64,000 nucleotides of DNA, taken from NCBI RefSeq assembly GCF_020510565.1, contig NZ_CP075189.1, forward strand, positions 2,588,501-2,652,500. Direction: 5' to 3'. Below, in pieces: positions 1 to 6,711 of this stretch. The translations under genes and the position numbers were made by a program. The first letter of the stretch is position 1. The number at the start of each line of letters is the position of its first letter. The stretch is from Ferribacterium limneticum. GTDB taxonomy: Bacteria; Pseudomonadota; Gammaproteobacteria; Burkholderiales; Rhodocyclaceae. The notes under the pieces were generated by a model. It was not told where the DNA came from and made no database searches. It saw only the letters and a program-made list of their open reading frames with translations.

Positions 1-2
1 TT

Positions 3-266
3 TTTCGTGCGGTCGCCAACAACTGCGACCCGGCCAATACCGCAGTCAGCACCATCATGACCCGAAACATCCAGACCGTCGGCCTCGACAAGCCTTTCGG
101 CCATGCCCTGCACCTCATGTACGAAGGCGGCTTCCGGCACATTCCCGTCGTTGATGAGGCCGGCCACCCGGTCGGCTTGCTGGCAGCGCACGACGCCCTC
201 GATATGGACGGCCTGCAGATGGAACAGGATCTCGTCCGCCGCGAAGAAATCACCGTCATTCTTTAA
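3..266 (+). CDS. CBS-domain protein, 3' end only
   Basis: The reading frame is open from the window edge and ends at 266, so the true start lies outside. The visible 87 residues contain one C-terminal CBS half: a stretch reading MTRNIQTVGLDKPFGHAL, then GGFRHIPVVDEAGHPVGLL, which is the usual beta-strand signature of a CBS motif (xHIPVVD...G.vvGll). CBS pairs bind adenosyl nucleotides and regulate attached enzymes or channels; here nothing beyond the CBS part is visible, so the protein could be a stand-alone CBS protein or the tail of a larger one. Family assignment is good, function is unknown. Confidence 0.75.
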   Translation, partial: FRAVANNCDPANTAVSTIMTRNIQTVGLDKPFGHALHLMYEGGFRHIPVVDEAGHPVGLLAAHDALDMDGLQMEQDLVRREEITVIL

Positions 267-348
267 AAATGACCAGCCTGCGCGTTATAAGCGCGCAGCA
301 AAAACTCCCATCCCAGATACACGCAGCCTAGTGCAAACACAATTGGGA

Positions 349-729
349 TTAGGCGGCCAATGGCAATTTGGGCGGCTGAATCAGGCACTCAGCGGAAATG
401 CCCAGTTTCTGGTGCAGTTTCCAAATCATGCTCAAGGTCAGTGGCCGTTTGCGGTTCAGAATCTCATAGACACGATTCAGCCGGCCGATGGCTGGCACCA
501 AGTCTTTCGGGGTCAGCCCAGCCTGTTCCATGCGGAACTTGATGGCTTCGACCGGATCGGGCAAATCAATCGGATAGCGCTTGGCTTCGTAGACCTCAAC
601 AAGCGTCAGCAGGATTTCAAAACGGTCGCCATCCGGGGTACCGGGAGCCGGCTCATTGTCGAAATAGGCAGAGACTTCGCGTAGCGCCACCTTGTAGTCC
701 TCCTCGGTGTGAATCGGGCGAATTTCCAT
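349..729 (-). CDS. higA: HigA-type antitoxin, XRE-like DNA-binding protein
   Basis: This 126-residue protein is the antitoxin half of a type II toxin-antitoxin pair. The C-terminal half carries a Cro/C1-type helix-turn-helix, seen as AGLTPKDLVPAIGRLNRVYE followed by RKRPLTLSMIWKLHQKLGI, which is typical of HigA proteins that follow their toxin gene. The acidic N-terminal half would wrap the toxin. Its ATG lies two bases after the toxin stop, and a GGAGG ribosome site lies inside the end of the toxin gene, so the two are co-translated. Expected role: neutralise HigB and repress the shared promoter at 1043-1070. Toxin-first order is the usual hig arrangement. Confidence 0.85.
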   Translation of the reverse strand: MEIRPIHTEEDYKVALREVSAYFDNEPAPGTPDGDRFEILLTLVEVYEAKRYPIDLPDPVEAIKFRMEQAGLTPKDLVPAIGRLNRVYEILNRKRPLTLSMIWKLHQKLGISAECLIQPPKLPLAA

Positions 730-730
730 G

Positions 731-1036
731 TCAGACCTCCATTTCTACAGTTTCAGCGTCTATCGCATCGTATTGCTTGTGTGTACCGATGAATTTCACA
801 TAGACCGCTTGGTATTGGTAGGCAACAGACACCACCAGTCGGTAATCATTGCCCTTGATGTTGAACACTACCCGGCGATTTTTGAGGATGCTTGCGCTCC
901 GGTATTGCTCCTTGATTTCCGAGGGCTGCGCCCACCTGGCCCTCTTCGCTTCATCGGCCCAAGACTTGAGCGATTGTTCTGCATCCGGGTACTTTTCCCA
1001 GAACGCTCTCAAGAATTTGACGGCAACGATATGCAT
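731..1036 (-). CDS. higB: HigB-type mRNA interferase toxin
   Basis: This 101-residue basic protein matches the HigB/RelE-fold family in length and pattern: N-terminal MHIVAVKFLRAFWEKYPDAE, a middle ILKNRRVVFNIKGNDYRLVV strand pair, and a C-terminal YVKFIGTHKQYDAID segment with the His-Lys-Tyr residues typical of HigB. Such toxins cleave mRNA on the ribosome. The ATG at 1036 sits only six bases after a consensus-like -10 box, so the transcript may start at the ATG itself. It is followed by the antitoxin two bases downstream. Family and pairing are clear from sequence; activity is inferred. Confidence 0.85.
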   Translation of the reverse strand: MHIVAVKFLRAFWEKYPDAEQSLKSWADEAKRARWAQPSEIKEQYRSASILKNRRVVFNIKGNDYRLVVSVAYQYQAVYVKFIGTHKQYDAIDAETVEMEV

Positions 1037-1042
1037 TGGTGA

Positions 1043-1070
1043 AGTATAGTCCCAAAATGGGACCAGTCAA
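1043..1070 (-). promoter_or_regulatory. higBA promoter with palindromic operator in the spacer
   Basis: Reading leftwards, TTGACT (1065-1070) and TATACT (1043-1048) are separated by 16 bases. The spacer is almost completely filled by the palindrome GTCCCA-AAA-TGGGAC (1049-1063). A repressor bound here would sit exactly between the -35 and -10 boxes, as expected for autoregulation by HigA. The predicted start of transcription, about seven bases past the -10 box, coincides with the A of the higB ATG. Confidence 0.75.
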
Positions 1071-1179
1071 CTTTCCACCCAATCCATGGGCCAGCCTCAG
1101 GAGTAAATACCAAACACGGATTTCACATGGCAAAAAAAAGCGAGCCATTCAGGCTCGCCCTGCGCCAGACACAAAACCC

Positions 1180-1653
1180 TTACTGGACGCGGATTTCGAC
1201 CCGCCGGCCCTCTTCGGGGCTACCCGTACCCAGCGTCGATTCCGGCTTGCGGAACTTGATCCGCTCGGCAGCAACGCCGCCCGCCACCAGCGCATCGCGC
1301 ACCGACTGCGCACGGTGCTTGGCCAGCTGGGCATTCTGGGCCGGATCGCCGGAAGTATCGTGGAACCCGGAAAGCAGCACGATGGCCTTCGGGTTGGCCG
1401 CCAATGCCTCCAGCGTCTTGGCGACGACGCCCTTGTCCGCCTCGTCGAGCACCGCAGCGCCAAGGGCGAAATAAACCTTGGCCAGCGCCTCGCCTACCGG
1501 TGCGATCTCGCCCTGCTCGGCAACCGGCTTTGCCGCAGCCTGAACGTTCTTGCCGGCGCTCGCCCCATAAACCACCGCCACAACGGCCAGCACGATCCCG
1601 GCCAATACCCCGACGATTACCGCGGTTGATTCGTCTTCATCATTAGCAGCCAT
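1180..1653 (-). CDS. Membrane-anchored OmpA-C-domain protein
   Basis: A 157-residue protein with a short acidic N-terminus, one transmembrane helix (roughly residues 12-32, rich in Val/Ala/Gly) and a C-terminal OmpA-like peptidoglycan-binding domain. The hallmark VLLSGFHDTSGDPAQNAQLA...HRAQSVRDAL matches the family's GhtD..G....N..LS..RA..V pattern. The helix would anchor the protein in the inner membrane with the OmpA domain in the periplasm. I place the start at the ATG at 1653, five bases after GAGAGG; a GTG two codons upstream is a weaker option. It stands alone, and its partner is not evident. Confidence 0.75.
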   Translation of the reverse strand: MAANDEDESTAVIVGVLAGIVLAVVAVVYGASAGKNVQAAAKPVAEQGEIAPVGEALAKVYFALGAAVLDEADKGVVAKTLEALAANPKAIVLLSGFHDTSGDPAQNAQLAKHRAQSVRDALVAGGVAAERIKFRKPESTLGTGSPEEGRRVEIRVQ

Positions 1654-1702
1654 AGTCACCTCTCAAGAAAGTTGCTCGGAGCCACAAAAACGTCTTCGGA
1701 TT

Positions 1703-2257
1703 CTATGCCGAATCGCTATCGAAGAGAACTCTCGGTGCCAGCTCGACGTGTTCCTGATCGCCACCGAGCCAGATCACCCCATCCTGAATCGTGCATTGCA
1801 GGCGCATGCCGCGTGCCGCCAGCGCAGCCAGCGCCTTGCCCTCCTCGACGCTCAACGACAGCACGCGCAGATTCTTCTGCCCCGACACCTTGCCCTGAGT
1901 CTGTTGCCACCACATTTCAGCGGTCCGCCCGCCATAACTGAGCACCATCACATGCCGCGAACGGTTGCAGGCCCGGCGAATCGCCTTCTCGTCAGGCAGC
2001 CCGACGTCGATCCAGCGCTCGACGCTGCCCGTCGGGTCAAGTTCCTGCAGGTCCGCCTCATCCTCGGTCGCCGACAGGCCGCGCCCGAAAGTCAGCGTCT
2101 CCGACGCATTCAGCGCGAAGGCGAGCAGGCGAACCATCATTCGCTCATCGGTTTCCGATGGGTGTCGGGCAATGGTCAGCGTGTAGTCGCCAAAATGCGA
2201 ACGGTCGAGGTCGGCAAGCTGCAATTCGGCCTTGAAGATGGTGGATTTGAGCGCCAT
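1703..2257 (-). CDS. yaeQ: YaeQ family protein
   Basis: The 184-residue product matches the YaeQ family over its full length: start MALKSTIFKAELQLADLDRS, the DYTLTIARHPSETDERMMVRLLAFAL block, and YGGRTAEMWWQ in the middle. YaeQ proteins adopt a compact fold related to PD-(D/E)XK nucleases; the E. coli relative was linked to suppression of RfaH loss, but the molecular role is unknown. The gene is monocistronic on the minus strand, with its 5' end facing the DUF3617 gene about 90 bases away. Identity is confident, biochemical function is not. Confidence 0.88.
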   Translation of the reverse strand: MALKSTIFKAELQLADLDRSHFGDYTLTIARHPSETDERMMVRLLAFALNASETLTFGRGLSATEDEADLQELDPTGSVERWIDVGLPDEKAIRRACNRSRHVMVLSYGGRTAEMWWQQTQGKVSGQKNLRVLSLSVEEGKALAALAARGMRLQCTIQDGVIWLGGDQEHVELAPRVLFDSDSA

Positions 2258-2348
2258 GCCGGTTCCCGTAAAAAGCGCGGATTATCCCATGACGCATTCC
2301 CCAAAGCAGACTACGATTATCACTAGCCAATCATCAGGAGATTCCGTC

Positions 2349-2879
2349 ATGAGCCCACTGCGCATCCTTCCCCTGTTGCTCGCCAGCCTCTTCGCCGTTC
2401 AGGCCGATGCCGCCGATGCCCCGCGCCGCAAATCCGGGCTGTGGGAAATAAAGACCCAGATGCCCGGCATGCCCTCGCAAGGCCCGATGCAGATGTGCGT
2501 CGATCAGGCCAGCGATAACGTGATGCAGGAACGCGCCAAGGAAAAGGTCAATTGCCCGGTCATGGACGTCAGTCGCGGCGCCGGCAAGATGACCATTCAC
2601 GCCGTCTGCAAACACGAAGGCGTGACCAGCACCAGCGATTCCGTCATCACCGGCGATTTCGACTCGGCCTACCGCAACGACATGGTGATCCGCTACGAAC
2701 CGCCGCAGCACGGCATGAAAGAAATGAAGATGGTTCAGGAAGCCCGCTGGCTCGGCCCCTGCAAGGCCGGCCAAAAACCGGGCGACGTCGTCATGCCTGG
2801 CATGCAGAAATTCAACATGCAGGAAATGATGAACGATCCGCAGATGCGCGAAATGATGAAGCGCCAGCAAAAGCAGTAA
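2349..2879 (+). CDS. DUF3617 family secreted protein
   Basis: A 176-residue exported protein. The ATG at 2349 is preceded by CAGGAG and opens a clear signal peptide (RILPLLLASLFAVQADAADA). The mature part shows the DUF3617 pattern: KSGLWEIKTQMPGMP near the start, conserved Cys residues (MCVD, NCPVMD, VCK, GPCK) and a DFDSAYRNDMVIRY strand region. The last 20 residues are Met-rich (MQEMMNDPQMREMMKR). The domain is widespread in betaproteobacteria as a small periplasmic or outer-membrane-associated protein of unknown role. A longer in-frame extension upstream lacks a ribosome site and would bury the signal peptide, so it was rejected. Confidence 0.8.
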   Translation: MSPLRILPLLLASLFAVQADAADAPRRKSGLWEIKTQMPGMPSQGPMQMCVDQASDNVMQERAKEKVNCPVMDVSRGAGKMTIHAVCKHEGVTSTSDSVITGDFDSAYRNDMVIRYEPPQHGMKEMKMVQEARWLGPCKAGQKPGDVVMPGMQKFNMQEMMNDPQMREMMKRQQKQ

Positions 2880-2921
2880 AGCGCCCCATATAATCAGCGT
2901 TTTCTAATACACGAGATTGCC

Positions 2922-3362
2922 ATGCGCCACCTGCTCCTAGCCTGCCTGATCGCCGCCACCAGCTTCGCCCACGCCGAAGTCATTGACATCGACAACGCCC
3001 AGCTCGACAAACTGCGCCAAAGCGGCGTCCCCGTCGTCGACATTCGCCTGCAATCGGAATGGGAAGAAACCGGCATCGTCGGCGGCAGCAAACTGCTCAC
3101 ATTCTTCGACGAAAGAGGCCGCGCCGACGCCCCAGCCTGGCTGGAAAAGGTCAAACCCTTCGCCAAGCCGAACGAGCCGGTCATCGTCATCTGCCGCACC
3201 GGCAACCGGACCAAGGCCGTCAGCCAGTTCCTCTCGCAACAAGCCGGCTACGCCACGGTCTACAACGTCAAGTCCGGCATCAAGGGCTGGATCGGCGCCG
3301 GCGGCCCGGTCGTCCCGGCAACGCAAACCATCGCCTTGTGCAAGGCCGCGAAAACTTGCTGA
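2922..3362 (+). CDS. Periplasmic rhodanese-domain protein
   Basis: 146 residues with a cleavable signal peptide (MRHLLLACLIAATSFAHA) and a single rhodanese domain. The active-site loop is CRTGNRT with the catalytic Cys followed by an Arg-rich loop, and the family's early VPVVDIRLQSEWEETGIVGG segment is present. Rhodaneses carry a persulfide on the active-site Cys and move sulfur or act in redox handling. The export signal places this one outside the cytoplasm, where it could deal with thiosulfate or other sulfur compounds; the substrate is not deducible. It follows the DUF3617 gene by about 40 bases and overlaps a possible small gene at its stop codon. Confidence 0.85.
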   Translation: MRHLLLACLIAATSFAHAEVIDIDNAQLDKLRQSGVPVVDIRLQSEWEETGIVGGSKLLTFFDERGRADAPAWLEKVKPFAKPNEPVIVICRTGNRTKAVSQFLSQQAGYATVYNVKSGIKGWIGAGGPVVPATQTIALCKAAKTC

Positions 3363-3571
3363 ACCACGCCGTCGACCGCAAAAGGTGCGCCAGTTGCGAG
3401 CACTGGAGCGGTTGGCGCCAACCCGGTGAAGAACCGGGAACCGTCCTCATCGAAGCCGAAACCTCGGAAGGCCTCTGCCTTGGCGGCGGCTGGGACAACT
3501 CCGAACGCCGCGCCCGCTCGGCCTGCGGGCATTGGCGGATTTGGGAAGCGCTGGATCAGACGCCGCGATAA
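3356..3571 (+). CDS. Small Cys/Trp-rich protein of unknown function
   Basis: An open frame of about 71 codons overlaps the rhodanese stop codon. It has no ATG; TTG at 3356 or CTG at 3359 are the only plausible starts near the left end. The peptide has four Cys and several Trp in an ordered pattern (CASCEHWSGWR, GLCLGGGWD, ARSACGHWRIWEAL), which looks like a small structured, possibly metal-binding protein rather than noise: the other frames here show no such order. Its position, translationally coupled to the rhodanese gene, suggests an operon. I do not recognise the family with certainty, and a spurious frame remains possible. Confidence 0.5.
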   Translation: MLNHAVDRKRCASCEHWSGWRQPGEEPGTVLIEAETSEGLCLGGGWDNSERRARSACGHWRIWEALDQTPR

Positions 3572-3587
3572 CCCAGCATCCCGCTTG

Positions 3588-3623
3588 CCACGGTCAACCG
3601 GGAAAAATGGCAAAAATTGAAAT
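3588..3623 (-). repeat. Dispersed GGTTGACCGTGG element, copy 1
   Basis: Exact 12-bp core at 3588-3599 (minus strand) with both T tracts present (at 3601-3606 and 3612-3622 as A runs on the plus strand). Intergenic, between the 3' ends of the small Cys protein gene and the convergent membrane protein gene. Confidence 0.85.
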
Positions 3624-3726
3624 GGGCTTGAAACATACGGGCCGCTGTAAAGCCAAATTAATCCATCCAAACTGTCACTTCAAATAATCATTTCTATTGA
3701 TAGAAAAAGCACGAAAGGAAAATATG

Positions 3727-5007
3727 TTAACTCTCCAATTCTTCAAGACGTTTTTTTAGGAGCTCTAGTGAGTTTCGAGCCATCCTGACTGCCGTTTGCA
3801 TTAACGGGGATAGATCCGCCAGCGTTCCCTCTACGATCTGAGCAATATAAGGGTCGAGGAACGGCTGACTTTTGCAGCCGATCAGCCAAGCATTAAGTGG
3901 CTCCCAGCAACCATTTAGCTCGTCTATTTTTGAATCTAGTAGCTTCACACATTGTTTGATGCGCCCAATACGTTCAAATCTTAAGGAAGGGTCTAGTTGA
4001 GAAACTTGCAGGAGTACATCTTGAGCATCTTTGCAATATGTCGAAATTGAAGTGTGTGCTGCGCGCACCAGTTCAACTTGTCGCTTGGCCCAATCGCCCA
4101 ACTCACAACCGATAAAGTCATCCTCAAGTCGGATTTTTATTTCCTCGGCAGAGAGATCGTGCATCAAAATATCGCGCTCCAGAGTCGCAAGTACACTTAA
4201 CCGCTCTTGTCTGCGGATACCTGATAGAACCACTTCAGCAATGGGGGCGATTAACGCAATTGAACCACTTAACAGCAGCACCGGTTCGAAAATTGCCGAC
4301 GGTATTTTGTTTATGCTGATTGAAAAAAAGTAGACACTTGTACCGATAAAGAATAGCGGAAAAACTATTTGAAATATAAATATTGAAATAGACTGTTTAT
4401 TTGCCGCCAATATAAATGGAGGCATGAAACCATTCTTTTTTATGTAGCGATCGTTATACAAAACGGCTCCAGAGAGGAGCACAGCAAACACGGACAACGA
4501 CCACGTTGTAAGATTTAGAAAACGATAATTGAGATCCGAAAGCTCTGGCACTGTTCGCCAAGCCAAGTAAGATAAGAAAATACCAGGAGAAAATGAAACA
4601 ATAATTATCAGAAGCGATAAGGGACTCCCGGCGCTCGCTGTCGCATTTACTTGGCGAAAGTCGTACGGTGAAGCATGGCGGCTAACGCTGAGGCTTTGAT
4701 ATAAATGGTGCGTAAAGAAAGTAATAGTCGTCAAGTAAGAACTAATTAGCCACAGGTAAGTCCAGCTAGGTTCTGCTTCTTTGATTATTGCCAACATAGG
4801 AACGGACTGCCACGCCATGTACGCAAGTCCAGCCAGGAGAGCCCATCTAGTTATTCCAGTATGTTGCTCCCGTTCGGAAATACGTTCATACAACTTCCGA
4901 ATATATTCAAGGTATTGGCCAACCTGATTGTCATGGACTAGCGGAGCACCAATTACTTGGTAATTTACGCGATCAAGCCGGACTTCGGTATTCGAAATGG
5001 TGCGCAT
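3727..5007 (-). CDS. Orphan six-helix membrane protein, AT-rich, unknown
   Basis: A 426-residue protein I do not recognise. An N-terminal soluble stretch of about 50 residues is followed by probable transmembrane helices near 53-75, 80-103, 129-150, 165-185, 206-231 and 238-264, then a helical, charged cytoplasmic domain to the end (about 265-426) closing with ELLKKRLEELES. Base composition and codon use are visibly AT-richer than every neighbour, pointing to recent acquisition. It has no partner gene on the same strand and lies at the 3' side of tRNA-Asn. A sensor, transporter accessory or defence role are all conceivable; nothing in the sequence decides. Confidence 0.75.
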   Translation of the reverse strand: MRTISNTEVRLDRVNYQVIGAPLVHDNQVGQYLEYIRKLYERISEREQHTGITRWALLAGLAYMAWQSVPMLAIIKEAEPSWTYLWLISSYLTTITFFTHHLYQSLSVSRHASPYDFRQVNATASAGSPLSLLIIIVSFSPGIFLSYLAWRTVPELSDLNYRFLNLTTWSLSVFAVLLSGAVLYNDRYIKKNGFMPPFILAANKQSISIFIFQIVFPLFFIGTSVYFFSISINKIPSAIFEPVLLLSGSIALIAPIAEVVLSGIRRQERLSVLATLERDILMHDLSAEEIKIRLEDDFIGCELGDWAKRQVELVRAAHTSISTYCKDAQDVLLQVSQLDPSLRFERIGRIKQCVKLLDSKIDELNGCWEPLNAWLIGCKSQPFLDPYIAQIVEGTLADLSPLMQTAVRMARNSLELLKKRLEELES

Positions 5008-5301
5008 AACGCATGCCTACGTTTTTATTTTGGAGCTTTTAATTCTAACCGCATTTTTGTGTGGGGCTTGATGTAGCCTATGGAAAATGCAGATTAGAAT
5101 ATGTGGCGCGCTCTATTGAGTCCGAATGAATCGTCACTCGCTCCTAAGCCACGTCCCAAAACGCTCCGTGTTGTCATGCATAGAATTAGTCCAGATGTTC
5201 TTCACGCCATGAAAATCGGCGTCTCCAATGCTGAAAGGTTACTGGGACAGATCAAATTCTGAGCATGGCCGGCTACGCCTCAGCTATGCCGACCCAAAAA
5301 C
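5008..5301. other. Gene-free AT-rich stretch upstream of the orphan gene
   Basis: About 290 bases between the start of the orphan membrane-protein gene and the tRNA-Asn terminator hold no convincing gene. This stretch presumably contains the orphan gene's promoter, but I could not identify one with confidence. There is no integrase remnant. Confidence 0.5.
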
Positions 5302-5336
5302 GCAAAAAGCCCAGTCTTTTGACCTGGGCTTTTTGC
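5302..5336 (-). terminator. Hairpin terminator downstream of tRNA-Asn
   Basis: A 13-bp perfect stem (GCAAAAAGCCCAG at 5302-5314 with its complement at 5324-5336) encloses a 9-base loop. A and T runs lie inside the stem, so it could work in both directions. It lies ten bases past the tRNA-Asn 3' end. Confidence 0.8.
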
Positions 5337-5345
5337 TTGTATTTC

Positions 5346-5421
5346 TGGCTCCCCGACCTGGGCTCGAACCAGGGACCTACGGATTAACAGTCCGGCGCTC
5401 TACCAACTGAGCTATCGAGGA
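5346..5421 (-). tRNA. tRNA-Asn (GTT)
   Basis: Seventy-six bases that fold as a canonical tRNA on the minus strand: acceptor TCCTCGA paired with TCGGGGA, D-arm GCTCAGTTGGTAGAGC, anticodon loop CTGTTAA giving anticodon GTT, and T-arm GGTTCGAGCCC. The CCA end is encoded. It is followed by a strong hairpin terminator; the orphan AT-rich gene lies on its 3' side. Confidence 0.97.
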
Positions 5422-5521
5422 ACGGTGCTGTCGGCCTTGCGGCTGACAGGGCGCGGATTATATACAAATCCGCTGAGAGGCTGCAATAGAGAGCGTCTCC
5501 AGAGCAGCAAAAAATTGAAAA

Positions 5522-6445
5522 TCAGGCTTTTCCGTCGTCGACCACAAGATCTGGATTCACTGGCAGTTTGCCCGCGGCCTTCAACTCGGCTTGCCGGGAA
5601 GCCCGCAGCGCTGGTGTTTCCAGGCTGATGCGGCCGAGGGCGCCGGAGCGGTAGTCGAGGATCAGGATGGCAGCGGCTCTTTCCATATCGAGTTCGCCGC
5701 CTCGCCCCTTGATCACGCAGCCGCGCTTTTTGGCGATGGCTTCGATGACGCCGACGGCATCCATACCTTCGGTGGCAAAGCCGTAGCGCGCCATGAGCAG
5801 CTTGGGGTAGACCTCGAGCAGGTAGTTGGCGAGCCAGGTGCCGACTTCTTCGTCGATGTAGGCATTGATGCCGACGGCGTGGCTGGCGGCGAGCATGAGG
5901 CCGTCGATGGGGTGGTCGATCTTCGGCCAGAGCATGCCCGGGGTGTCGTAGAGGGTCAGGCGGTTGCTGATGTCGATGCGCTGCTGGGTCTTGGTGACGG
6001 CCGGCTGGTCGCCGACTGCGGCGACTTTTTTCTTGACCAGCGCATTCATGAGCGTCGATTTGCCGACGTTGGGGATGCCCATGATCATGAGGCGCAGCGG
6101 CTTGACGGCGTCGTTGCGGTGCGGCGCCAGCTTCTGCGCCAGACCGGGGATGCGCGCCACGTCGCTGGCTTTCTTGCACGAAATGGCGACGGCCTTGACG
6201 CCGGGCTGGGCGTCAAAATAAGCCAGCCAGGCTTTGGTCGCTTCGGGGTCGGCCAGATCGGCCTTGTTGAGCAGTTTGAGGCACGGGCGCTGACGGAAGA
6301 CGCGCAGCTCGTGGATCATCGGATTGCTGCTCGCTTGCGGCAGGCGGGCGTCGAGCACTTCGACGACGACGTCGGCCACGGCCAGCGTTTCGCCGGCCTT
6401 CTTGCGGGCCTGGGTCATGTGCCCCGGGAACCATTGGATGGACAT
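5522..6445 (-). CDS. ylqF: RbgA/YlqF-type ribosome biogenesis GTPase
   Basis: A 307-residue circularly permuted GTPase. The G4 motif (LLNKADLAD, near residue 60) precedes G1 (GIPNVGKST, near residue 124) and G3 (DTPGMLWP, near 170), which is the diagnostic order of the YlqF/RbgA family. The start MSIQWFPGHMTQARK is also characteristic. RbgA assists late assembly of the 50S subunit in Bacillus; proteobacterial members are assumed to act similarly. The C-terminal part beyond the GTPase domain is short but of usual length. The gene follows moaD with a small gap, likely in the same transcription unit. Confidence 0.92.
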   Translation of the reverse strand: MSIQWFPGHMTQARKKAGETLAVADVVVEVLDARLPQASSNPMIHELRVFRQRPCLKLLNKADLADPEATKAWLAYFDAQPGVKAVAISCKKASDVARIPGLAQKLAPHRNDAVKPLRLMIMGIPNVGKSTLMNALVKKKVAAVGDQPAVTKTQQRIDISNRLTLYDTPGMLWPKIDHPIDGLMLAASHAVGINAYIDEEVGTWLANYLLEVYPKLLMARYGFATEGMDAVGVIEAIAKKRGCVIKGRGGELDMERAAAILILDYRSGALGRISLETPALRASRQAELKAAGKLPVNPDLVVDDGKA

Positions 6446-6462
6446 TTATATTCTTTCTATTT

Positions 6463-6711
6463 TCAGCCGCCGGTGACCGGCGGGAAGAAGGCGATTTCGT
6501 CGCCGTCTTTTATTGTGGCATCAAGCTTGGCCATGTCCTGATTGACGGCGCAGCGCAGGTTTTTGGCGGTGGCCAGTTTGTCGCGCCCCTGCCCGACCAG
6601 CCAGTCACGCAGGCCGCCGACGGTGGTGATGCCGGCCGGCAATTCGATGGTTTCGCTAGGCAGGCCGAGGGCCTCCTTGAGGCCGGCGAAGTAGAGAATT
6701 TTGACGCTCAC
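6463..6711 (-). CDS. moaD: Molybdopterin synthase sulfur carrier subunit MoaD
   Basis: An 82-residue ubiquitin-fold protein ending in the obligatory Gly-Gly (PPVTGG), whose C-terminus is thiocarboxylated and donates sulfur to precursor Z during molybdopterin formation. The start VSVKILYFAGLKEALG is typical of MoaD. I place the start at GTG 6711, which overlaps the moeA stop by four bases (GTGA). It sits in a cofactor operon with moeA and mobB; the large subunit gene moaE is not in the window. Confidence 0.93.
   Translation of the reverse strand: MSVKILYFAGLKEALGLPSETIELPAGITTVGGLRDWLVGQGRDKLATAKNLRCAVNQDMAKLDATIKDGDEIAFFPPVTGG

Noticed and set aside
5228-5410. Open frame across the tRNA-Asn terminator and tRNA
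   Set aside because: It reads through a tRNA and a terminator hairpin; not a gene.
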